Origin: Zygnema cylindricum
Lineage: Eukaryota; Streptophyta; Zygnematophyceae; Zygnematales; Zygnemataceae
DNA: 62,000 nt
NCBI GenBank assembly: GCA_037447655.1
Contig: JBBHKE010002856.1
Location: 131,584 to 193,583 of the forward strand
Reading direction: 5' to 3'
Shown here: positions 11,301 through 22,500 of the stretch, piece by piece
Numbering within the stretch: the stretch's first letter is position 1
Layout of the letters: every line of letters begins with the position of its first letter
Made by a program: the position numbers and the translations under genes
Notes under the pieces: generated by a model
The model's database searches: none
Seen by the model: only the letters and a program-made list of their open reading frames with translations
Told to the model about the DNA's origin: nothing

Positions 11301-14300
11301 ATATATATATATATATATATACGTATGTAGAGCCGCGCGACGCGGTGCGCCGTAAAGCGAAAAGTGAAGAGGGGGCGAAGTGGATCTGGGAAACCAACCT
11401 CGCACGTTCACAGAGCCTGAAAAAAGAAAGATTCGGCATTGTACTGAGAAGCAAAGTACAATCTAATACAATAAAATAGTCATACAATGGTTAATGGTAG
11501 GTTCGTTTGCTAATTAATTAAATTTTCAGTTATTAAAGGTTTAGGGTTTTCAAGTTGTCTAACAGTTTAAATCTGGGTCGTTAAATCTCCCTGGTTAGTC
11601 GTTTCCAATTATGGTGGATCTTTGAGGTATGACCTACCAATGTTGTGCTCACTCATACTCAAGGAAATAGATAAGATCTTTGTTTGGAAATTTATTGGTG
11701 CTCCGCTAATGAGAAAGCCCCTATTACCGAATCGCCAAGCTTTAAGGATACACTGTGAAGGATGTATATTGTAGTTGTGGTGATGCTATCAAATAACTAA
11801 GTTTTGTGACATTAATATTGGCCTCTATTACATTAAAGACTTTGAATGATCTAATGAAAGTTATTGTTGTCGATACAAGCAATGTGTACCATCTCGAGAT
11901 CTGCAAGTGTCTTTTTTCCACGCAGCAAAATTACGAAAATACAATATATTTTTGAAATGATGTCGTGAAGATAAGGAATGAGTCATAGGAAACAATTAAT
12001 ATTTGGCTTTATTCACCATGTACAAGAGTATGCAAGGGGTGCAGTCAAATTGTCAGTTTGCCTTCTTGGGCAGTAGTGGTTGTGGCTTGAAGTGGGTTAG
12101 TTAAATACTATCTAGAGGCTTCCTGTATTCTGTAGTCCAATGGAGGACACAGAATTGCACTGTGTACGCATATGGAGGATGTATTTCAAATGATTGTTCA
12201 ATAGCCTAACTTTGCTTAGCTTCTTGCATGATAGTTTGGGTGGCTTCTGCGGTCTATTTTAGACCAAAGAACAACAAATACATGTAATTTTCTTCATAGG
12301 TCGGTATATAAAAATAATAGGTGTATTACATTTGCACCATACTTAATCACAATAACGCTTTTAAGTTACAATGTGGAGGTCACGTCATGAGATGTGGTGG
12401 TTAAGGGAGCCATGACTATTTAAAACATGTCATAAGGAAACAAATTTGGGCCAAAGACTTACTTTACACATGTGATTACATTACGAATTTGTCAAGTAAA
12501 AAAAAAACCCAATAACCGTAGTGAGCTACATCGCTAGGTTTCATGGGCAATGGCCCAATCACGAGAACTTCATAAAATCAATCGTGTTTTTTTGTTCTCT
12601 ACCAATCTACAAACAAGAGTGTAACGATAGACTTACGTGTATGCCCATAAAAAAATTAAAAGGTTTTCAATTGGACAATGCGTTTTAAACACACGATATA
12701 AAAGGCAACTAAACTTGGTACATTGACAATTGCTATGGTACAGCCTCCAGTGACTGACTCTAACAATAGATCTCATTGTAATCGACAAAAAAAAGGTGAG
12801 GAACCAAAAAGGCTTAAAAGTTGAAATTACCATCATTATTCAACGACCATCACAAGGTATAAATACGTTTCACCAACACTGTGGACATTGGCGACTAATA
12901 AATTAGGGTCGCGAAGACTAAATCACGACAAAAAAAATCAATGGTCATGATTGAGAAACAATAAGAAGACAACCTTAAATATGTAAATAGGGGCGTAAAA
13001 GTAAATCATTGTTGCATATGTGGACGCCTTTTCCTCTAAAAAAAAATGTCACGTAGTAAAAATGTACAAAAATATTTGTAACTTCAAGCTTTTATGAGGT
13101 TTGGGTAGACACAGTCATCTTGTTGTAATCCCTGCTTGTTGATCAGTGAACATAACTTCATTTATAATGATATTAAACTACATTCGATAGTGGGGCAAGC
13201 ATCTATACCAAACCTTAAATGTTTTAATTATATATATTTTATATAGACAATGGTAGGTGAACGTGCACATTGGCCTATAGAGAAAAACTCCTTTTTGTTT
13301 TTACTTAAAAATACTTAAAAAAAAGGTGATGACGAGATTAAGGATATTCACATCTCGACCTTTTATCACGACCTCGAGCACCACTGAATATGATGACATG
13401 TTAGTGAGTCTGTGGTTAATAGCTTTAAGCCACATGTTAAATGAAAAAAATAGGTCTCCTCCACAATCAACGGTGTACAACACAAAATTTCAATCCATAC
13501 ATTTACTAGATTAGGTAACTTTGTTGTTAAGGAATGGTTATTAAAATTAAAAGTCGTAGGAGCCACAAGGGCATATTTAGACTTGTGCAAAAGGTGTCTC
13601 ACATTGAACGTTATTGGGCACGACTTTTTTTAGTAAGACTTGAACACGATATAATGAAGCATGGCACACGAATGGATTGGGATTTAAAATGGAATGGTAT
13701 GTACAGGAGTTAACATTGTTTTCGCTAAAATTTTGGTGTGTTTACAACCAGCAAAGAATAACATAAATTCTTGTATTGGCGTGAGGCTCGACATTGTTTA
13801 TTTAGTGGAACATTTGTGTAATATATAAACTTATTAATTAAACGAGTCAGAGCGTCAAACCAACTACGTGTTTAATTTATAGGCTTTGAGAGATAGGACC
13901 ATAAATATCATGCATCCCATACCATTCATTAACCATTTTATGACTAGTACGATAAAAGTGAAGGTTTTTCTCCCATCGATCTTTGCATTGGTTGCCATCA
14001 AGTGTCGGTGTTTGGACTCACATGGAAAAGCTATATGAACGTGCCGAAATTAACAACACAAATGTCTTATTATTATTCCGTTAGGATTAACCATTGCGCC
14101 TTTGACCTATTGTAAAGTATTATAAACACCTTGAAATGCATTTTGACTTTTTTTTCACCTTTATCAATGAAATTATCATATGTCCACTTTCTTTTAAGGA
14201 ATTATTCTCGTGGTTAAGAACTATTTTACAGTCAATGCATGCAAACAAACTACGTGCGATATGAAACAAGTGTCACTATGTAAAATTTAATTACATTTCC

Positions 14301-14912
14301 TAGGTTACCATATGTTTATGGTCACGATAAAAATATTTCGCTATTGAGGTGTGGTTGCGACTACAATGTATGACAATATAATGTCATTCTACGGCTAACA
14401 AGATTTATTTGATGATTTGCCTGAAAAAAAATAGAGTGAGAGGACAATCTATGGTGCTTGAAAACAATTAAGGTAAATCGTTCAACCTTATAAAATTATA
14501 ATGAATGTTCCATTTTTGAGAATTGTTTAAAACCAACAAATGCATGTGGATAACACTGGACACAGGGGAGGAGTACACTACCCATCGTTAGTAATGGTAA
14601 AGAAAAAATAGCGTAAGAGCTAATTTGATGTATTTAACACTATCTTTTATACCATTGTCGAAATAACAAAAAACATTAATAACATTTTTGCACTCAATGC
14701 CAAATTGTATTAGTACTTTTGTAGTGTGCACGCTGAGCTGACATGAACTGTATTTCAAGTGTGAATCTCGTGTTTTCACAGAATCTGCCAGATGACGTAC
14801 ACTTGTAGGTTTCGAAATAGTACGAAACATTTAAATCAAAGTAAATATAGGCAGTATTAGGTCATTTATAACTAAATTTAGGGCTTAGATTTATTATCCT
14901 TTTGTATTATAC
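11301..14912. other. Gene-poor stretch, nothing recognised
   Basis: About 3.6 kb with dense stops in all frames and no domain that I recognise. The texture is that of an old, heavily mutated repeat or intergenic DNA. Another TTTAGGG occurs near 11540. Open frames at 13301-13602 overlap on both strands and are not supported. Confidence 0.45.
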
Positions 14913-15368
14913 CATAGTTTTAAAGTATGTGAAAGTCGCCCATACATTATGCCTATTGTACTTAAATTTTACAATACTACCTGAAGACCCATATTGTATT
15001 GGTTGCAAAATGAAATAAAATAGTAACAGGGTTGATTTGCACATCGATCGATAGAGAATTAAATGTCATGTCTAAATTTTGAGAAACATTTGGACAAAAA
15101 AATATTTATCTGTGAGTTTTGAGGTACTTTTTATTTAAACCGTGAGATTCAGACGATCGGACGGTCGCTGATCAAAGTAGCGATCTAAGAAGATCACATG
15201 GAAAGCCCATAACACAACTTACGATAAGACTATCGTCAAATTCGAACGATCGGACGGTCGCTGATCAAAGTAGTGATCTAAGAAGATCACATGGAAATCC
15301 CGTAACACAACTTACGCTAAAGGCGGCCTATTTAAGGCCTACGAAAAAACGCCTACTTTTGAACTATG
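14913..15368. mobile_element. Diverged copy of the hAT-type MITE, internally duplicated
   Basis: Begins CATAGTTTTAAAG and ends CGCCTACTTTTGAACTATG, the same terminal sequences as the element at 3332-3609. The interior shares AGACCCAT(A/G)TTGTATT and ATCGGACGGTCGCTGATCAA. A 93-bp internal unit starting near 15154 is repeated at 15247, which explains the greater length (456 bp). The 8-bp flanks (TATTATAC and ATTCGTAC) match at only 4 positions, so no target duplication is preserved. The left terminus is more decayed than the right. Confidence 0.75.
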
Positions 15369-16057
15369 ATTCGTACGGCTTTGAAACGACGGCTGTCGGG
15401 CTCTGATTGGTCGCAAGAAGTAAACGTTTTTCTTTTCCTTTCTTTTCATTTTCTTCGTCACGTCGCCACGTTCAGTGCACAGTCGGAATGTACACCGCCA
15501 ATCGTTATTAGCGTGTAAGTTTTTCTAGCGTATAAAAAAAATTACAGTGGTATACGCTAATTAAGAATTTGAAAATTTTGGAAAAAATCATACATTCTAA
15601 TTGTTTGATTATGGTAATTTGGATCTTTGAAAAAAAAAATGTCGGTCGCAAACATGCCTTTATATAGGTCACCAGGCATAAATAATCGACATTCACCGTT
15701 AAACGAACTCTAACGAATATGTCGCGGGGAAGTTTATTTGGTTTTCATTTAGAACTCACATTCTCATCTCCCGGTTACTAAACTAATTATTGTACTTTTG
15801 CTTAAAGGCATTTATGCGCGGTCGACACTCATTTTCACCACTCTATTTAAGACCAGTCCGAAAATAACCCTAAATGAATAAAGAAATAAATAGAATGAAA
15901 CCAATGGAGAATTAAAAAGCGGAATGAGGTGTAACAGCGCTTAATTAAATGATTATCAGACGGCGTATATCAGAGATACTTACTACCGAAGACGATGCTC
16001 ACCGTGATATGTTCAGCAGACGACTATGTTGTTTGACTATATGTACTTTAGTTGTTA
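15369..16057. other. Non-coding stretch, nothing recognised
   Basis: No credible frame or repeat structure was seen between the MITE and the minisatellite. Confidence 0.4.
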
Positions 16058-16238
16058 CCGTATGTTCGCTTTACTTTATGTACCTTATGTTCGCTTTACT
16101 TTATGTACCTTATGTTCGCTGTACCTTATGTTCGCTGTACCTTACGTTCGCTGTACCTTATGTTCGCTGTACCTTATGTTCGCTGTACCTTATGTTCGCT
16201 GTACCTTATGTTCGCTGTACCTTGTGTTCGCTGTACAT
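16058..16238. repeat. 16-bp minisatellite (TATGTTCGCTGTACCT)n
   Basis: About nine tandem copies of the 16-bp unit TATGTTCGCTGTACCT, preceded by longer variant units containing TTTACTTTATGTACCT. Because 16 is not a multiple of three, all three plus-strand frames read the same Tyr-Val-Arg-Cys-Thr-Leu-type repeat, which shows that the frames are artefacts. There are no unique spacers, so it is not a CRISPR array. Confidence 0.95.
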
Positions 16239-16519
16239 TTAGTACTTTAGTATTATATTACTCGAATCTCTTTTCGTCTATTCAATCCGCGGGCACGTGA
16301 TTCCAGCTCAACTTATCGTCGAACTTTAATAAGTATTAACCAGAATGACATCGCGAGCTGATTTTAGGTCAAGTATCTTTTGAACCGTGGGAAGACGATT
16401 AATAGGACGTTACGCACGTGCCAAAGTCGCGATATTTATTCCTTGGCCCATTCCGCGGACGTGTACCCTAAAAAGTTCCGGACCTCGCACTTTCATTCAT
16501 GCCCTTCAAAGAGTTTGTG

Positions 16520-16682
16520 TCCCCTCCGGCTCCCTCTCCCCTCTCTTTCTCCACTCCTCTCCCCTCTCCTTCCTATTCTCCACTCTCCATCGTCCTCTCC
16601 TCTCCTCTCCTCCCTCTCCCTCCGCCTCCCCTCTCCCTCTCCCTCTCCCTCTCCCTCTCACTCCCTTCTTTCTCTCTTCCTC
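16520..16682. repeat. CT-rich low-complexity tract
   Basis: Pyrimidine-rich CTCTCC and TCCCTC words. Open frames here are low-complexity. Confidence 0.8.
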
Positions 16683-16957
16683 GAGTGAAACACACAATTT
16701 TTCTATCCAATGAAAAGAGCTCTTAAAAATAAATATATTTTTTCAATGATTTTTACGCTTAGTTTAATAACAGGTCGAGTGATAAGAAATAAAAATAAGA
16801 AATAGAGAAGCAATGACGAAAAGTTTTGATATTGGTGACGTCGACGCTGTCACATATAAGCATGACGTCACAATGTCACAAAACGATCTATATTGTCGCA
16901 AGATTTGAAATCGTCTACAACCGTCACAAATTCAACCCGCGTCTACAATTGTCACAG

Positions 16958-17011
16958 CTCAAAGGAACGATTTCATTTGCTGGATTCACACTAGAAACGG
17001 ATGGTGAATGA
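16958..17011 (+). CDS. Terminal exon of an unrecognised gene, left copy
   Basis: After an acceptor (ACAATTGTCACAG) the exon reads LKGTISFAGFTLETDGE and then TGA. The last ten residues recur on the minus strand at 26799-26868 as IAGFTLEADDE plus stop. The DNA matches over about 60 bp, including past the stop codon (GAATGAGATGAAGAAA). Nucleotide changes that keep the reading frame suggest coding origin. The gene family is not recognised and upstream exons were not found. The left copy lacks the residues YDFQFAKI seen in the right copy and may be truncated. Confidence 0.4.
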   Translation, partial: LKGTISFAGFTLETDGE

Positions 17012-17519
17012 GATGAAGAAACGAATGCTCCCGTACCATTCATTTCGCAAAAAAACAAAATACAGAGGCGCCAAACAGCTCGAACGCTCGGCTGTCAACC
17101 TTTTTGGAGCGTAGCAACAAACAAAATATACTTTTTGGAGCGTAGCGACGGACAAAACGTACGGTCGAGTGCGTCAAAACTTGACAACTGTGGTCATTCA
17201 TCCTCTTTTCCGGAAAGCCTTTTTGGAATGCAGAATTCTGACTTTGAAGAAACACGAAGTCATATCTCGAATGTATGATCCGTACTCTAACGAAATGTTT
17301 TAAATGGTGATCCAATATCAAATATCCAATCAAAATCATCTAAAATGAAATGTAAAAAAAATACAACTAAAACTTTTTTTTTAACTTTGAAGAAACGATT
17401 TCCCCACTTCTTACCTCCAGCAGGTAAAACAACTTTCCTCGCCCACCTAACGCCGCCCATCTCCCATCCGACTACCATCCGAAACCTCCCTCTCTCTGCG
17501 TCCCTTCAGCGGTTTAGCC

Positions 17520-17940
17520 CAATCTGCCCGCCCACCCTCCCTTTCTCCCTCCCTCCTACCCTCCCTCCCCTCTTTTCTCCCTCCCTTCCTCCCTCTCTCC
17601 CTCCCTCCTCTCCCTCCCTCTCTCCCTCCCTTCCTCTCTCCCTCCATCCCTCCCAAACTACCCTCCCTCCCTCCTAATCTTCTCCCCCTCCCTCCCTCCC
17701 TCCCTCTCAACCTCCCTCCCTCCCTCCCTCTCAACCGCCCTCCTTTCTCCCTCCCTCCCTCCCCCCCTCTCTCCCTCTCTCCCTTCCTCCGTCCCCCCCC
17801 CCCCCTCTCCCCCCTCTCCCTCCCTCCCTCCCTCCCTCCCTCCCTTCCTTCCTCCCTCCCTCCCTCCAAATCTACCCTCCCTTCCTCCCAAACTGCCTGC
17901 CCTCCCTCCCTCCCTCCCCCCTCTCTCTCATCCCTCTCTC
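17520..17940. repeat. (CCCT)n homopyrimidine tract
   Basis: About 400 bp of CCCTCCCT words with CTCTC interruptions. It contains CCCAATCTGCCC near its left end, the reverse complement of the GGGCAGATTGGG words in the tract at 25655-26360. The minus strand carries many G3 runs spaced by 1-3 bases and so has G-quadruplex potential. Confidence 0.95.
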
Positions 17941-17970
17941 TGTCTCTTCTTTTTATATATATATATGTAG

Positions 17971-18062
17971 AATGTATTCACCTTTTTTGGAGTGGAAACT
18001 GGCAGCTTCATCTCGACCCGAAGACCGGGCGATTCTACGACTTCGGGAATCATACAGAGAAG
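17971..18062 (+). CDS. GCS1: Mannosyl-oligosaccharide glucosidase (GCS1), internal exon
   Basis: After ATATATATGTAG the frame reads CIHLFWSGNWQLHLDPKTG and then RFYDFGNHTEK. This matches the conserved segment of GH63 processing alpha-glucosidase I around (Y/F)-x-D-(F/Y)-G-N-H-(T/S)-E-K. The enzyme removes the outermost glucose from Glc3Man9GlcNAc2 glycans in the ER. The next exon (18428) opens with VKLLKREYV, the natural continuation of TEK, so the exon should end at 18062. The bases there are ATAAAA and not GTAAAA, so the donor looks mutated. The reading frame itself is undamaged. It precedes the other GCS1 exons in the right order and orientation. Confidence 0.7.
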
Positions 18063-18322
18063 ATAAAAAAACATTCAATTGCCAACTTTTCCAGTTATTT
18101 TTTTTCAAAATGTGGTTGTTGACATTTTTCGCTTACAAATGGTTTCCACTTTGTTAAATTTCTGAATTGCATAAGTGTATTTTGTTTATAAATGCTTTCA
18201 AGAGTTTTATTTTTTTGAAGGCTCATAATTAAACGAGAAAAAGGGAAAGAGGGATAAGTTAAATTCTATTATTCCTTAAGTTAGATTCTGTTTTTTATTA
18301 ACTTCAAATTACATATTTGCAG

Positions 18323-18376
18323 GTAAAACTTGTACATCGCGAATATATGGATCCTGAATGTAGAAATCGTATTTAA
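18323..18376 (+). pseudogene. Duplicated, decayed copy of the start of the next GCS1 exon
   Basis: After ATATTTGCAG the frame reads VKLVHREYMDPECRNRI and then a stop (TAA). It parallels VKLLKREYVDQRTGW of the intact exon 105 bp downstream. The preceding intron sequence (GATTCTGTT, T-rich, TTGCAG) is also repeated, so the 3' splice site and exon start were tandemly duplicated and this copy then decayed. If used in splicing it would introduce a stop. Confidence 0.65.
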
Positions 18377-18427
18377 TACTTAGATGAGATTCTGTTATTG
18401 TCAGTAAAGAAAATATTATTTTTGCAG

Positions 18428-18580
18428 GTAAAACTACTAAAGCGAGAGTATGTGGACCAACGGACAGGATGGCTGGAATTCGAAGGATTTCGAAAAGTTT
18501 TGAAAAAACCAAAACTTCGATTTGTACCACATCTTGGATATAACTCTCTCTTTCCTCTCATTATGAAGATTTTACCGGCG
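18428..18580 (+). CDS. GCS1: Mannosyl-oligosaccharide glucosidase (GCS1), internal exon
   Basis: A 153-nt exon between TTTTTGCAG and GCG|GTGAGT, phase 0 at both ends, encoding 51 residues. It starts VKLLKREYVDQRTGWLEFEG and later reads KPKLRFVPHLGYNSLFPLIM and KILPA. F-V-(P/S)-H-(L/I/V)-G-Y-x-S-L-F-P is a highly conserved stretch of the GH63 catalytic (alpha/alpha)6 barrel in GCS1. The exon has good splice sites and no defects. The expected next segment (about 75 residues, including the LW-x-x-(F/Y)-GLRSLS and YWRGPIW motifs) was not found before the terminal exon. Confidence 0.85.
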
Positions 18581-18749
18581 GTGAGTTTAGCAATTTTGCA
18601 CCTTGTATTTGTCCTGTTGTAACACTTAGATTATTAGGGTTAAATATTGCCCCAACCAATGGTAAACATTATTTAGTATTTATTTCGCTTCATTTTCATT
18701 TGAAGCAAAACTTGTTGTTGACTTATTTGTGGATAGATGTGAACAAGCT

Positions 18750-19215
18750 GTAAGAAGAAGAGGAGAGACAGGAGAGGAAGGGAAAGAGAGGAAGGAGAAG
18801 GAAGAAGGGAAGGAGGGGAAGGAGAGGAAAGAGAGAATGAGAGGAAAAAGAGGAAGGAGAGGTACGAGAGGACAGGGAGGCAGGAAAGAAAAGATAGGTG
18901 GGAGACGAAGGAGAGGAGGGGGATGAGAGGAAGGAGAGGGCTAACATGAAGGAGAGGAAAAGGGGATGGAGGAGAGGGAGGACAGGAAGAAATGGAAAAA
19001 GAGGAAGTAGGGGAGGAGAGAGAGGGTCAGCTGGGCCTGATGTCAAAGTTTTTGAACAAAAACTAATTTGTTTTACATTTTGAAAGTCCTCTCCCTCTTC
19101 ACCTCCCCTTCCCTTCCTCTCCCTCTTCCCTCTCCCTCTCCCTGGTCCCCTCCCACCAAATCTCCCGGTCTTCCTCTCTATCTCTCTTTCCCTCGCCCTC
19201 TTCCCTCTCCCTTCC
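18750..19215. repeat. GA-rich tract followed by CT-rich tract
   Basis: 18750-19030 is purine-rich and 19090-19215 is pyrimidine-rich, an overall inverted arrangement around a short AT spacer that could fold back imperfectly. Both lie inside what should be a GCS1 intron. Confidence 0.8.
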
Positions 19216-20659
19216 CCTCCCTCATCAGCTTGATCCGATCCTCTCCGTCCTGACTGATCCTCTCTTGTTTTTTTGTTCTTGATAATCGATCTCTACCTTC
19301 TTTGTTTCTCTGTCCATCCTCTTCCTCCTTTCTTTTACATTCATTGTTGTATATTCCCATTTTATTGCGGTAAATTCTAAAAGTCTCCTCTCACTCCTTT
19401 TCAATCTTATTTCCCCTCTCCTTCCCTCTTACCTTAACTCCTCTCTGGTGACAAAACAATGGATTATTTGCTTCTTCAATTTTACTTTTCTACTTTCTTT
19501 TCTCACTCCAGTTGTTGTGTTTTTTACCCAAAAAAACCTTTTCAAGTTGTTGAAATAAATTGAAATCTACAGCTCCTTGTTCTCCTTTCTCGAACAATTT
19601 GCTTATCTAAAAAAGAATTGTTTTATTTTTTTTGTTTTGTTCCTTTTTTTTTTTTCAGGTAATGGGAGAAGCTTTTAACTGAACTCTGTTCCGTTTAACT
19701 GAATTCAGTTTTGTTCAACTCCCAGAACTCTTCAAATAGTGATTTTCTGCAGTTTTTTTTTGACAGCTCTGGGTTTTTTAGCACCACCTGTTAGGCCCAA
19801 AAGAATTTGTAATATTTGCCAATTTTTTCTGACATGAAAAATCAGTTTTGTGAAAATCATTGCAGCAGCTTGTTTTGTTCTTCTGTTTTGTTTTTCTCAT
19901 TTTATTAGTTTTTAAATGATATATTTTAAAGTATTTAGTATAAAGTAGTATAGTAGCAGTATTTAGTATTTACTCTGAAGTATTTTATTAATTATTATTA
20001 TTATATATATATAGTTTGTTGCCATGCTACCTCATGAATTGCTCTGTGCGTTAGTCATGGTGGCGGTATTTTTTTTGGCCCATGAACAGGAAATAGTGTT
20101 GATAATAATTCTGAATGTTTTTTCCTCAATGCCAATTTGTTATGCGGTTGAAAATCTCCCGCGTCACTTGGACCCAAATTAAATTAACAGTACTGAAATA
20201 AACTCCACACTATACATATGTTAACTCTCATAGCGATTCATGGTGTACATTCACCCACTGTGCTACTAGAGTTTACGCCTTGTTAGAGTTATCCACACTA
20301 AATTATGTTTTGCGACTCATGATGGGCCACTGAATTAAATAGTGTTATTTATAGGAGTTTACTATTTTGCATCAAAAAAACACTCACTTGATTTAGAGTG
20401 ATCAACACTAATAGTGATGGCCAGTTTAGTTATCTGAAACAAAAGGTTTTAACCATCCTATAATTATGAATTTCGGAAATCGACATTTTTTCATGCAAAA
20501 AGAGGATTAAATAAATCTTGAAAATAACCAGAATCATCCGAGTTGTTTTTTTTTTTTATGCGAAAACGCAGTCATAATTTTGGAATTGGAAATGAATATT
20601 TTAAAAGATATTTGCATTAAAGATGAAAAGTTGGAATGGGCTATTATTTGTTTTTGCAG
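19216..20659. other. GCS1 intron or region of lost exons
   Basis: T-rich sequence with several homopolymer T runs, including acceptor-like TTTTTTTTTTTTCAG at about 19645-19660. The GCS1 segment that should lie here (GLRSLS, YWRG, IWINMNY-type motifs) is not visible on either strand. The sequence after the acceptor-like site reads into a stop within six codons. Confidence 0.5.
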
Positions 20660-20801
20660 AAATATCAGAACCCTATATTACCAAACGGGATATTTGTGGG
20701 AGCAATATGACGATTCGACGGGGAAAGGAAAAAGCTCTCATCCTTTTTCGGGATGGACAGCTATCCTTGTTTTAACTATGGCCGAATGTACTAATTATTA
20801 A
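20660..20801 (+). CDS. GCS1: Mannosyl-oligosaccharide glucosidase (GCS1), terminal exon
   Basis: After TTTTTGCAG the frame reads NIRTLYYQTGYLWEQYDDST, GKGKSSHPFSGWTAILVLTM and AECTNY, then TAA at 20799-20801. This is the C-terminus of GH63 glucosidase I: Q-x-T-G-(Y/F)-x-W-E-Q-Y-(D/N), G-x-G, P-F-x-G-W-(T/S) and the final hydrophobic helix. Plant enzymes end similarly at ...MAE. The E-Q-Y motif includes a residue usually counted as catalytic in the family. The exon is intact. It is 2.1 kb downstream of the previous recognisable exon, with a conserved piece apparently absent between them. Confidence 0.85.
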
Positions 20802-21462
20802 AAAAAAAAACTTATATAAAAACCTTTCTTTTTTACCTGTTTTGTCTTTTTAATCCCAATGGCTTCATATTATTATCTTTTTATTTGTTTAAAAAGTTTT
20901 CCCAATTGTCTGTCAAAGGTCAAAACTGTTTATTTATAGTTCCTAGGTTTAAAACGTACGCTATACTTTTTTTTCATACTCTTCTTGTAGTATGTGGCAT
21001 TTTGGCGGATTATATAAAGTTTCAAGTTAGACCTCAGCCCCATATGGCGAAAATTTGGGCCTTAAGAAGTACACACACTCGTAAAATCTCTTAAGAACAC
21101 ACTGAACTCTTAAAAAACCCTAACATGGGCCCACTACATCAATTACATCCATTGCACCAGCCGCAGGAGATAGTCTTTTGAATAGAAACCAGTCACATGG
21201 TCTTTTTGAATCCCTCCTCCATAAGAAAAACTTTGATGTGCAAACAACAAACCAACAGCAACATTTGACGTTGTCATTTGACATTTGACATTCGACATTG
21301 GAATTTGACATTTGACGTTTAACATCAATATTTGATTGCATCCTACAACATACATAACGACAATTACAATACCACCATTAAATCCAGAAATATGTTTAAA
21401 TATAAGCGAACAAGAGGGAGTCTAGTAAGAAAAACGTTTCAAACAGAGTTTTTGTGGACACT
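20802..21462. other. Non-coding stretch, nothing recognised
   Basis: Probably the GCS1 3' UTR and flank. ACATTTGACATT-type words repeat at about 21265-21325 (TGACATTTGACATTCGACATTGGAATTTGAC), a small degenerate tandem repeat. Confidence 0.45.
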
Positions 21463-22053
21463 GGAAGAAATCAATTTCTTCCAGAGCTTGGAAAAAATAA
21501 GGAGGCCTCTACAAAGTCTTGAAAGGGATGGAGTTCAAAGGGACTATTGATAAATGTTGGAAGACAAAAATGCTTTTCTGTGCTCTGTCGGATCGGATAG
21601 GTCCCCGAAAACACACAATAAAAAGTATGGAATTTAAAAGGGAAACATAGACAAAATGTAGAGAGAAATAATCTCCTTTGAAACCATGTATACAATGAGC
21701 TTCAATAAGGCCACACAACCAGTTTTGTGATACTGTAAATTATACTCCATACTCCAGTCCTATGCTTCCAAAAATGATGTTTTGTTTTTGTTTTATGTGC
21801 TAAGGGAATCAAATTGAGAAAAGTGATGTGCGACCAATGAGTGTGGTGTGGGCCATTATCTGAGGTGAGAAAATCATGGGAGGGGATAAAAATCGAAGCA
21901 ATTAAAAGATAGGAGAAACAAAAAAGAACAAGAAAATGAAAGAGAAGCAAAGGGAAGAAGGTGACTTCTCGTTATAAAAGTTTTTTAAAATGCACAAATT
22001 AACTTTGTTTAGTACTAATTGGTCAATCACTTAATACGGGAAAAAGTGCACAT
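21463..22053. repeat. Dispersed direct repeat, copy 1
   Basis: Nearly identical to 24974-25640 in the same orientation, from the palindromic GGAAGAAATCAATTTCTTCC to ACGGGAAAAAGTGCACA. Few substitutions separate the copies, so it is a recent duplication or a young interspersed element. It has no recognisable coding capacity. Open frames on the minus strand differ only at a few residues between copies because the DNA is nearly identical. Confidence 0.85.
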
Positions 22054-22399
22054 ATCGGCGCAAATAGAATCTACACTGAATCTAGAGAGCAAACTCCTAG
22101 ATAGAATATGTTAAAAAGTACAGCCTAATAATGGCAGGTAAGTACAAAACCTACGAGAACAACAAAGAAAGGACAAAATGACGAGATGTGAGGCCAAAAT
22201 AACAAAATGAATGAAATGAGGTAACGCAGGAGATTTCGGTCAAGATAGAAGGACCGCTAAAGACAAAGAAAGAGAAACAACAGAAGAAAAAGGGACACTG
22301 AGTGAGGTACCAACGGAGAGTGTCCTACTGCCAACAACAAAGAACCCTCTTCTCCCCCTTCTCCTTCTTGGAGTGTCCTTCTTCTTTCTCGCATTTTTT
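22054..22399. other. Non-coding stretch, nothing recognised
   Basis: Purine-rich on the plus strand. It lies 3' of the minus-strand terminal exon at 22400 and may include its 3' UTR. Confidence 0.4.
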
Positions 22400-22500
22400 T
22401 TAATGCTCCTTCCACATCCTTTGAATTTTCTTGCAACAGCAGCAGTAAAACAAGGCGAGAATTCCGGTTCCAATTACCATCGACAACATCCCAGCTTTGT
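22400..22500 (-). CDS. Terminal exon with membrane anchor and Cys4 motif
   Basis: On the minus strand, after an acceptor TTTGCCAG, the frame reads AGMLSMVIGTGILALFYCCC and then CKKIQRMWKEH plus TAA. That is a single hydrophobic segment of about 16 residues, four consecutive Cys at its cytosolic edge (typical of S-acylation sites) and a short basic tail, which is the layout of a type I membrane anchor. No family can be named. It lies downstream of two other minus-strand exons (22852-23064 and 24733-24973) that may belong to the same gene, though a stop codon in the nearer exon leaves that open. Confidence 0.45.

Noticed and set aside
13301-13602. Overlapping 60-78 codon frames on both strands
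   Set aside because: No homology and mutually overlapping; surroundings are stop-dense.
16026-16300. Cys/Tyr/Leu repeat protein, or a CRISPR-like array
   Set aside because: 16-bp head-to-tail minisatellite without spacers; frames follow from the period.
17447-17891. 140- and 77-codon Gly-Arg-Glu frames on the minus strand
   Set aside because: Complement of the (CCCT)n tract; low-complexity artefact.
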